Positions 5,017-10,836 of a stretch of DNA of 10,836 nucleotides are shown in pieces. Position numbers and translations under genes: made by a program. Below the pieces are notes generated by a model. That model saw nothing but the letters and a program-made list of their open reading frames with translations. It did not search any database and was not told the origin of the DNA. Source of the stretch: Pseudomonadota bacterium (GTDB lineage: Bacteria > Pseudomonadota > Gammaproteobacteria > Acidiferrobacterales > Acidiferrobacteraceae); NCBI GenBank assembly GCA_021797365.1, contig JAJZZU010000058.1, positions 1 to 10,836 on the forward strand. The letters are read 5' to 3'. Each line of letters begins with the position of its first letter. Position 1 is the first letter of the stretch.

Positions 5017-7920
5017 ATGACCGTTCGCATTCTCCGAAACCACCTGGTTCTGGCCTCGCTCGCGGCCCTTGCGGTCATGATTACGCTGTCTTATCCCGCC
5101 CATGGCCACGCGCCACGCCGCCGCCGCGGCCCCACTGTCCTCCACGCCGTCACCATCGACGCTCGAAACCGCGACCTCTATACCCATATCCTGCCCACTG
5201 GCCGCAGGCTGGACCCGGTCGGGATGATCAATGGCACGCCCGATTTCCCCACCGCGGTGGTGCCCTTCGCGCACGGCGTGGCGGTGCTCGCCAACGGCGC
5301 TACCCCGTCGCAGACCATAGGGCTCTATGGATCGGATCTCGGGCGTTATGCCTTGCTCGCCGTCTACCGCGGCAAGGCCCCCGGCAAGCCCACGACCAGC
5401 GCGTTGCCCAATGGCCTTGGGATCAGCGAAACGCCCCGCCACCCCGCAGCCGCGGGCGTCGCCTATCGTCCCAAGGCGAGCGCCGCGCAACTGGCCGCCT
5501 GCGCCCGTCGTACCCTGCGCGCGCAGGCCGGTCACGCATCGCGGGCCACCACGATCATCGGTCATGGTGATCTCTTCCAGGGCCTGGCCGCGGGCCCCGA
5601 CGACACTTTGTACGCCGCCGGCGGGGTATCGGACACGGTGATGGCCCTGCGCCGCACACACGGCCGGCTTCAGCTCGTGCGTCGCTACACCCTGCGCTGG
5701 CAGCCCTTTCCCGCCCACCAGTACCCCTATCAGTACCAAGGCAACCGGGATGGCGCGCACCTTTTCTATCCGGACTCGGTGGTGGTGGGACCGGCCGGCC
5801 GGCACCTCTATGTGGCCGGCCTGTTATCTAATAGCCTCGCACGCATCGATATTGCCAGCGGTCACACCCGGTATGCCCCTGCGGGCTCCTACCCATTCGC
5901 CGTGACGCTTGCCGATGGCGGGCGACGACTGGTGGTAAGCGACTGGGGCGGCAATGGCGTGACCGTGATCGACCGCGCCGCCTTCCGGGTGTTGGGCCAA
6001 ATCGCCACGGGCCCCAAGGAGCGGGCCGACCGCACCGGCGCGGGCGTCCACCCCACTGCGCTGGCGGCCGTTCCCGGCACACCAGACGTCCTGGCAGCCG
6101 ACGCCAATGTCGACCGGATCGTCGAGATCGATACCAGGACCCTCAACACCGTCCGAATACTGGCGGATCAGCCCTATCCCGACGCCCCGCCGGGCAGTTA
6201 CCCGGATGGCCTGGCCGTCGACGACGGCCGGCTGTTCGTCGCCAATGCCGGCAACAACGATGTGGCGGTCTTCGATCTCGCCACCGGGCAGCCCCTGGGA
6301 CTCATCCCCACCGGCTGGTATCCGAGCGCCCTGACGACCCATGGCAACACCCTCTATGTCGTCGCCACCAAGGGTCTGGGCAGCGGGCCCGACATCCACT
6401 ACCAGTGGGTGGGCGACCTGATGACAGGTCTCGTACAGAAGATCCCATTGGCCGATCTGCCGGCCAAGCTCGCCCGCTGGACCGCCATGAGCCTCCAGAA
6501 TGATGGGCTCTCCCGCGCGCAACGCGCGGCGCGTCACGCCCGCAACGTCCGCACCGCGGCCCGGCTCCGCCGGCACATCCACTATGTGGTCTTCATTCTG
6601 CGCGAGAACAAGACCTTCGACGAGGATTTCGGCCAATACCGCGCCGCCGGCCACTGGGCCGACCCGCATCTGGATCTCTATGGGCCGCGGGAGTTGCCCA
6701 ACCTCTACCATCTGGCGGCCACGGGCACGCTGTTCGTGGACTTCCTGGCCGACGGCGAGGTGACCGCCCAGGGGCATCAGTGGACCACCGGCGCCTCCGA
6801 CTCGGACTTCGTCCAGCGCACCTGGCCCGAGTACTATTCGCAGCGCGGCCTCATCGGCAACCCGGGCTGGACACAGTCCCTCACCCCCGGCCGGCCGGGC
6901 GCCCACAATCCCTATGCCATTTACGCGAATCTCTCGGCGCTCGGGCACTGGTCCAACCCCTGGATCAGCTATCCCGGCCGGCTCTACCTCTTCAATGATC
7001 TCCTCGAGCACCACGTCTCCTTCGAGGACTTCGGCGAGTTCGTCTCACGCTCCAAGATCGGTGCCATATCGGCGGACATGCGCCGGCATCTCGCCACCGA
7101 TTTCCCTGGCTGGGATCGCATGATCCTCGACACCGCACGCGCGCAGCTTGCCATCAACTGGTTGCAGGGTCATCCTGGCCGCCTATTTCCCCGGTTCCTC
7201 TATATCTGGCTGCCTGACGACCATACCGCCGGCCGCGAGCCCTGCTACTATAGCCCCGACTACTACGTCGCCAATAATGACCGGGGCACCGCCGAACTGA
7301 TCCATTACCTCTCCACCACCGCGCAATGGAAACACATGGTGGTGTTTCTCACGGAGGATGATGCCCAATCGGGCGCCGACCACATCGATGCCCATCGGAC
7401 ATTCGCGCTGGCCGCAGGTCCGTGGGTCAAACGCGATCATCTTGAGACGACGGCCTACTCGCAGGTCAACATCGTAAAGACCATTGAGGCCATCCTGGGT
7501 CTGCCACCCCTGTCGCAGTGGGATGCCAACGCCGCCGTGCTCTCCGGCCTGTGGGCCGACCATCCGGACTTCGCCCCAGTCCCGGTGGCGCCCATGAAGG
7601 TCCCGGTGACCTTCAATGCCGGCACCTGCCCTGATCGCACCCTGCTGCGCCGTGAGGCCGGGGCCACGGGGCATACCCTGACGGCCCGCTGGTTAAAGAC
7701 CCACACCAACACCCATGGGGCCTCCCTGGCCCCGCCGGATGCCGCCCGAAGCTACACCACGACAAGCCTCCTCAAGGTCCCAGGTCCCGAGCAGATGCGC
7801 CAGGAATGGATCGCCGCCAAGGGGCGGCGTGCCTATGAACGGGTGATGGGCTATCTGCGCCATTACGCCCGGGCCCATCACAGCCCGCTCGGCCACTATA
7901 TAGCCAGCGACGGGGGCTGA
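5017..7920 (+). CDS. secreted bifunctional YncE-like beta-propeller / alkaline-phosphatase-superfamily phosphoesterase
   Basis: This is a 967-residue exported fusion. Residues 1-31 are a Sec signal peptide (hydrophobic core LASLAALAVMITL, cleavage near AHG). Residues ~40-470 form a YVTN/YncE-type beta-propeller, visible as repeated strands such as RHLYVAGLLSNSLARIDI, RRLVVSDWGGNGVTVID and DGRLFVANAGNNDVAVFDL. Residues ~520-830 are a phosphoesterase domain of the phospholipase C/acid phosphatase type (PF04185-like). It opens with VVFILRENKTFDEDFG (E530, N531, T533) and continues with DGEVTAQGHQWTTG, PDDHTAG (D734, D735, H736) and FLTEDDAQSGADHIDAH (D781, D782, D788, H789, H793). These are the positions expected for metal binding and catalysis, so the enzyme looks active. 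It should hydrolyse a phosphate ester in the periplasm or at the cell surface; the substrate is unknown. AAGGG (5002-5006) serves ATG 5017. It follows the receptor gene by 23 bp, like an operon partner. Confidence 0.9.
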   Translation: MTVRILRNHLVLASLAALAVMITLSYPAHGHAPRRRRGPTVLHAVTIDARNRDLYTHILPTGRRLDPVGMINGTPDFPTAVVPFAHGVAVLANGATPSQTIGLYGSDLGRYALLAVYRGKAPGKPTTSALPNGLGISETPRHPAAAGVAYRPKASAAQLAACARRTLRAQAGHASRATTIIGHGDLFQGLAAGPDDTLYAAGGVSDTVMALRRTHGRLQLVRRYTLRWQPFPAHQYPYQYQGNRDGAHLFYPDSVVVGPAGRHLYVAGLLSNSLARIDIASGHTRYAPAGSYPFAVTLADGGRRLVVSDWGGNGVTVIDRAAFRVLGQIATGPKERADRTGAGVHPTALAAVPGTPDVLAADANVDRIVEIDTRTLNTVRILADQPYPDAPPGSYPDGLAVDDGRLFVANAGNNDVAVFDLATGQPLGLIPTGWYPSALTTHGNTLYVVATKGLGSGPDIHYQWVGDLMTGLVQKIPLADLPAKLARWTAMSLQNDGLSRAQRAARHARNVRTAARLRRHIHYVVFILRENKTFDEDFGQYRAAGHWADPHLDLYGPRELPNLYHLAATGTLFVDFLADGEVTAQGHQWTTGASDSDFVQRTWPEYYSQRGLIGNPGWTQSLTPGRPGAHNPYAIYANLSALGHWSNPWISYPGRLYLFNDLLEHHVSFEDFGEFVSRSKIGAISADMRRHLATDFPGWDRMILDTARAQLAINWLQGHPGRLFPRFLYIWLPDDHTAGREPCYYSPDYYVANNDRGTAELIHYLSTTAQWKHMVVFLTEDDAQSGADHIDAHRTFALAAGPWVKRDHLETTAYSQVNIVKTIEAILGLPPLSQWDANAAVLSGLWADHPDFAPVPVAPMKVPVTFNAGTCPDRTLLRREAGATGHTLTARWLKTHTNTHGASLAPPDAARSYTTTSLLKVPGPEQMRQEWIAAKGRRAYERVMGYLRHYARAHHSPLGHYIASDGG

Positions 7921-8043
7921 AACGACCGGGAGGCGCGGGTGGCATCGCGGTTTGCTGGCGCGGCCCACAAGGCCATCACCCAGGAAATCGGCGGGGTCAC
8001 GACGTCGCATGTCTCTTCGAGATGATCAGCGGGACCCACGGAT

Positions 8044-8061
8044 TCCCGGATCGCGCCGGGA
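8044..8061. repeat. REP-like hairpin
   Basis: TCCCGG (8044-8049) and CCGGGA (8056-8061) form a perfect 6-bp stem around ATCGCG. The surrounding CCACGGATTCCCGG and CGGGATCACCG resemble the widespread ATTCCCG...CGGGAATGACG type of repetitive extragenic palindrome. Only one copy is clear here; repetition in the genome cannot be tested from this window. Confidence 0.4.
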
Positions 8062-8154
8062 TCACCGTAAGCTTCTTGATCTTGCGCCCGCACCTCGGCG
8101 CACCGGCCCTGACCCACCGCATCGGCAACAAGACGTGGGCGGCGGCCATCAAGC

Positions 8155-8175
8155 GTCCGCCGCAGCGGACTTTGT
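8155..8175 (+). terminator. possible weak terminator hairpin
   Basis: GTCCGC (8155-8160), loop CGCA, and GCGGAC (8165-8170) form a perfect stem followed by TTTGT. It lies 235 bp after the phosphoesterase stop codon, so it could end that transcript. The T-run is short and broken. Confidence 0.3.
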
Positions 8176-8202
8176 CTCGCGTCGCAACCGGGCATCTCCT
8201 TG

Positions 8203-8232
8203 CGGGGATAAGCGCAGGCCCTGCATTCCCCG
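8203..8232. repeat. two-part hairpin
   Basis: An outer stem CGGGGA (8203-8208)/TCCCCG (8227-8232) encloses an inner stem GCAG (8214-8217)/CTGC (8221-8224) with an asymmetric internal loop. The shape resembles a REP-type palindrome or a transcript-stabilising structure. It lies between the converging genes. Confidence 0.35.
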
Positions 8233-8300
8233 ACATGAAGCCCATTCCGCGGTGATATCGAGGGTCCTGCGGGCCCGCCCTGCCAGAAAGGCCCTGCCGA

Positions 8301-8681
8301 CTATCGCCCCTGGGTTCCGTGCGCGAGCTTGCCGGCACGCCATTCCCGGTTCTTTCCCGCACATGATTCGATTATGAAGGCCTCGGGCTGCGGATCCAGA
8401 CACCGCGCATTGACATCATAACCATCGACATTGGAGTGCGGAACCTCGAAGGACTGGATTGCACAGACGCGGCAGGACAGGTGCGGTGCAACGCCCGTGT
8501 GGAAGCCGTAGGCGATGCAGCTTTCGCTGCCGGCGAGCCGCCGACACCGGGGCCTTGGAACGATGCGGTGCCAATAACGCGTTGAACACGGATCGAGCCG
8601 TTGCCACCCACGTATGCCCTCTTCTCCGGGGCCTCGACCTCAAGCGGTACGCCCACAGCGACCGCTGCCGTGATGGATCAT
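8301..8681 (-). pseudogene. decayed GFA-family (CENP-V/GFA) zinc protein gene
   Basis: Read on the minus strand from ATG 8681-8679, the pieces follow the GFA family order: MIHHGSGRCG, then after a frameshift VPLEVEAPEK and GNGSIR, then after a second frameshift WHRIVPRPRCRRLAG, AYGFHTGVAPHLSCRVCAIQ, FEVPHSNVDGYDVNARCLD, and TAG at 8303-8301. Intact members have SCHCG, CNCSIC and CxxCG-IxSFYVPRSN-NARCLD and bind zinc; the founding member acts on glutathione-formaldehyde adducts. Here SCHCG reads SGRCG and CNCSIC reads GNGSIR, so four zinc-ligand cysteines are lost, while CRVC remains. The last ~80 codons are in one frame and well preserved. Total length (~127 codons) is close to the family norm. 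The breaks near codons 10 and 38 and the missing ligands mean no functional product. Confidence 0.75.
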
Positions 8682-9081
8682 GACACCGCCCGGACATCTG
8701 CCCCGGGGCCATCTCCCCTGCGACTCCTCTCCTATCCCATGAGCACCCATCCGTCCATCGCACCGGCGTCCATAGTCGTCATTCGAGACATACCCCTAGC
8801 GCCCCGCATCGGCGCCGAAGCCTGCCAGGAGGCCTGAAGGGGCCCGCGGCGACGAATATCGGGCGCGCTTGGGGCGCTTGCCCCCGAAGACCTCGCGTCA
8901 CAAGGCCCCTTCCCGGCCCCCGGCGGTGGCCATGGCGCATCTCGCGTGATGCCCAAGGCACTGACCTTCATGTCCCTCCACCTCGGTTCTAGACTCTCGC
9001 CGGCCATGACTATTCGAGTTTCTCTGGATATCTCATGCCCCCTTCCCATCTCCCGCGAATGGTGCAGAAATTCGTCCACAA

Positions 9082-9121
9082 TGCCCGCAATGCGGGCAAT
9101 GCCTTCGGGCTTCCCGAAGGC
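9082..9121. repeat. two adjacent perfect inverted repeats
   Basis: TGCCCGCA-A-TGCGGGCA (9082-9098) is a perfect palindrome around one central base. Two bases later, GCCTTCGGG-CTT-CCCGAAGGC (9101-9121) forms a perfect 9-bp stem with a 3-nt loop. Neither is followed by a T-run on either strand, so these are not classical terminators. The first part also contains a degenerate 9-bp tandem unit (minus strand ATTGCCCGC, ATTGCGGGC, ATTGTGGAC). Confidence 0.6.
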
Positions 9122-9274
9122 CCGAAACATCTGATAGCGGCCTAAACATCAGCGGCGACGCGCAATCACGCCGACTGCCCGCGCCGGACATATCCATGGC
9201 ATGGCAATTGCTTCAAGCCCAGGAGAACCGGCCGCCGCCTTTCCGGCCCTGCCGGCTTGCACCCATCCTGTACC

Positions 9275-9282
9275 GGAGGGAG
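9275..9282 (+). promoter_or_regulatory. ribosome binding site of the second receptor
   Basis: GGAGGGAG lies 4 nt before ATG 9287 and fixes this start. The protein then begins with a signal peptide. Confidence 0.7.
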
Positions 9283-9286
9283 AACC

Positions 9287-10836
9287 ATGCCTCATCGCGC
9301 CCGCACGCACCCCCTGCAGCATCCGTCACTCCGCCCCTTTGTTCTCATGGTGATCGCCTGCCAGACGGCATTGCCGCAGGCTGCCTGGGCGACAACGAAG
9401 ACCCATAGAAAAGTCGTGAAGATCGAGGCCGTCAAGAAGCGTTACGAGAAAATGGAGATGGGCGAACACAACATCCCATCCGACATGTCGGTGCTCACCA
9501 AAAAACAGATCCGCGCCCAGAGTTCCTCGCAATCGATCTATAGCATCCTGAAACAAACACCGTCAGTCAACGAGTACCAGCAGAATGTGGGCCCGGGCAC
9601 GCCGGTACTGACCATTCGCGGGGTGCGCATGAGTCAACTCGCCCAGACCCTCGATGGCATCCCCATGATCAGCCTGCTCTCGGGGGGCGAGGGGGCCTAT
9701 CTCAACAACAACATCGGCTCGGTCGTCTCCAAGGGTCAGATCGAGGGCGTACAGGTCTATCCGGGGGTGGCACCGCCCGACCAGCAGGGCTTCGCCACGG
9801 TCGGCGGGACCATCGCCTACCATACCCTGCAGCCGAGTGTTAAGCCTTCGACGGACCTGCTCACGCGCATCGGCTCATTCAATACCACGGAATATGGCAT
9901 CGAGGCCAACTCCGGGACCCTGAAATCGGCCGGCGGCTTGCGCCTGATCATGCGGCTCACCCATACCCACACGGCGGGCTATATCGAAAACACCCCGGCG
10001 CGCTACACAGACTTCCTGTTCAGCGCCGTGAAGCCCTATGACTACGGCCTCTCGCAACTCACCGGCACCTTGATCTATAACCGCGGCACGGGCTATCTCA
10101 TAAGCTCCGCAATACCGGTCGCGCAGTTAAACAAATATGGTCCCTTCTACAATTATCCGCTTTCCGAGGCAAGCACCCACGAGACCAATAATTTCATAAC
10201 GGCGATCGTGGGCGACAGGACCTACATCAACCGTCATCTGCTCGTCGGCGTCAAGCTCTTCTATAAGGGCCGCCATAGTACCGGGAGCGCCTATGCGAAT
10301 CCCCAGTACATCAACCGCTCCTACCCCTATCAGGTGAACTTCAACGCCCCTTATTTCGGATTCGGGCCGGTGGGCGGACCCAACAATCCGAACAATGGCT
10401 TCTCGTACAATCCCGCCGCCGTATTTGGGAGCTATCAGGCGGGCGAGGCCGCCGACCGCACCAACCAGAGCTCCGCTACCATTGGCCTTGCCCCCAAGGT
10501 CAATCTCTTCCTGCCGTATAATGACATTACGATAGGCGGCCTCTTCGCCCATGAGCGCGGTCACGGCACGCAGTACTTCTACGGGACCCTCGCCATGCCC
10601 GAGGTCAACGGCTACAACTCATACACCGGCGCCGGATGGGGTGGCTATGGATATCGCACGGTGTATAGCGGCTACATCCAGGATAAGATCGGGCTATTCC
10701 ATAAAACCCTGCATATAGAGCCTGGGGTCACGGTGACCGAGGTCCACTCGCGTCAGTACCAGCCGATCAACCTCTATGCCGCGCCCGATCAACCCTACAC
10801 GCTTGCCAACAGTGATCGCGCGATACTTCCTTATCT
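9287..10836 (+). CDS. TonB-dependent outer-membrane receptor (3' end outside window)
   Basis: The frame stays open for 516 codons to the window edge, so the C-terminal barrel is missing. A Sec signal peptide covers residues 1-35 (core FVLMVIACQTALPQAA, likely cut after AWA). VIAC at 22-25 also fits a lipobox by chance or design. VVKIEAV (43-49) is a plausible TonB box. The plug spans ~63-183, with SIYSILKQTPSVNEYQ, VLTIRGVRM, TLDGIPM and the closing ATVGGTIAYHTLQP. The barrel then begins with alternating aromatic strands. It resembles the receptor at 2498 in plan but lacks that protein's long N-terminal linker, and the plugs differ greatly in sequence, so it is not a recent duplicate. The ligand is unknown. 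It could have its own partner gene downstream of the window. Confidence 0.9.
   Translation, partial: MPHRARTHPLQHPSLRPFVLMVIACQTALPQAAWATTKTHRKVVKIEAVKKRYEKMEMGEHNIPSDMSVLTKKQIRAQSSSQSIYSILKQTPSVNEYQQNVGPGTPVLTIRGVRMSQLAQTLDGIPMISLLSGGEGAYLNNNIGSVVSKGQIEGVQVYPGVAPPDQQGFATVGGTIAYHTLQPSVKPSTDLLTRIGSFNTTEYGIEANSGTLKSAGGLRLIMRLTHTHTAGYIENTPARYTDFLFSAVKPYDYGLSQLTGTLIYNRGTGYLISSAIPVAQLNKYGPFYNYPLSEASTHETNNFITAIVGDRTYINRHLLVGVKLFYKGRHSTGSAYANPQYINRSYPYQVNFNAPYFGFGPVGGPNNPNNGFSYNPAAVFGSYQAGEAADRTNQSSATIGLAPKVNLFLPYNDITIGGLFAHERGHGTQYFYGTLAMPEVNGYNSYTGAGWGGYGYRTVYSGYIQDKIGLFHKTLHIEPGVTVTEVHSRQYQPINLYAAPDQPYTLANSDRAILPY

Larger units (their letters stand above)
7921..8300. other. intergenic region with several hairpins, no intact gene
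   Basis: No open frame on either strand has a convincing start, ribosome site or recognisable family. The region holds at least three inverted repeats (listed separately) and the palindrome GCGGGCCCGC (8269-8278). Minus-strand translation around 8020-8070 gives VIPARSGNPW, the kind of peptide produced when proteobacterial REP-type repeats are read through. It probably contains transcript ends of the converging phosphoesterase gene and the GFA relic. Confidence 0.5.
8682..9286. other. intergenic region without a recognised gene
   Basis: These ~600 bp contain no gene I can support. The longest open frame (minus strand, 9130 to 8732, 132 codons) begins MFRAFGKPEGIARIAGIVDEF but becomes low-complexity and Pro/Gly/Ala-rich, has no clear ribosome site and matches no family with confidence. 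Two adjacent perfect hairpins lie at 9082-9121. The last ~100 bp should hold the promoter of the second receptor gene, but no convincing -35/-10 pair was found. Confidence 0.45.

Noticed and set aside
8022..8255. 77-codon plus-strand open frame after the phosphoesterase
   Set aside because: It runs through REP-like and other hairpins, has no ribosome site and resembles no known family.
8732..9130. 132-codon minus-strand open frame starting MFRAFGKPEGIARIAGIVDEF, slightly reminiscent of the N-terminus of group 1 truncated haemoglobins
   Set aside because: The likeness covers only ~25 residues, includes a tandem-repeat artefact, and the rest is low-complexity without haem-binding motifs or a ribosome site.
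9200..9240. AAGCCCAGGAGAACCGGCC upstream of the second receptor, similar to the B12 box of cobalamin riboswitches
   Set aside because: It needs two single-base insertions in a highly conserved motif, and the other conserved riboswitch segments (GGTG...AATCC, CCACTG, GGGAAGG) are not clearly present upstream. A covariance-model search (Infernal, cobalamin family) would decide.

Overview
The window is GC-rich DNA from a Gram-negative bacterium. Two TonB-dependent outer-membrane receptors and Sec-type signal peptides show an outer membrane. Codon use and gene style suggest a high-GC proteobacterium, but nothing here fixes the genus. No rRNA, tRNA or CRISPR array was seen.

Layout, left to right. 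Bases 1-48 may be the last codons of a gene cut by the window edge. A complete insertion sequence of the ISAzo13 type (about 124-1431) follows. It has AT-rich, nearly perfect 32-bp terminal inverted repeats and one intact 403-residue DDE transposase. It lies directly upstream of a 200-residue nitroreductase-family flavoprotein gene (1493-2095) and may have split that gene's promoter. After a ~400-bp leader without genes comes a tight two-gene unit: a TonB-dependent receptor (2498-4993) and, 23 bp later, a secreted protein of 967 residues (5017-7920). The latter fuses a YncE-like beta-propeller to an alkaline-phosphatase-superfamily phosphoesterase domain.

A ~1.37-kb stretch without an intact gene follows (7921-9286). 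It holds several hairpins and, on the minus strand, a decayed GFA-family (glutathione-dependent formaldehyde-activating enzyme/CENP-V fold) zinc protein gene at 8301-8681. That relic has two frameshifts, and several metal-ligand cysteines are replaced by Gly or Arg. At 9287 a second TonB-dependent receptor begins and runs off the right edge.

Working model (inference): the receptor and the propeller-phosphoesterase form one envelope module. The phosphoesterase would act in the periplasm or at the outer membrane on a phosphorylated compound linked to what the receptor imports. The second receptor may belong to the same nutrient programme. The IS element and the pseudogene show recent rearrangement and gene loss around the module.
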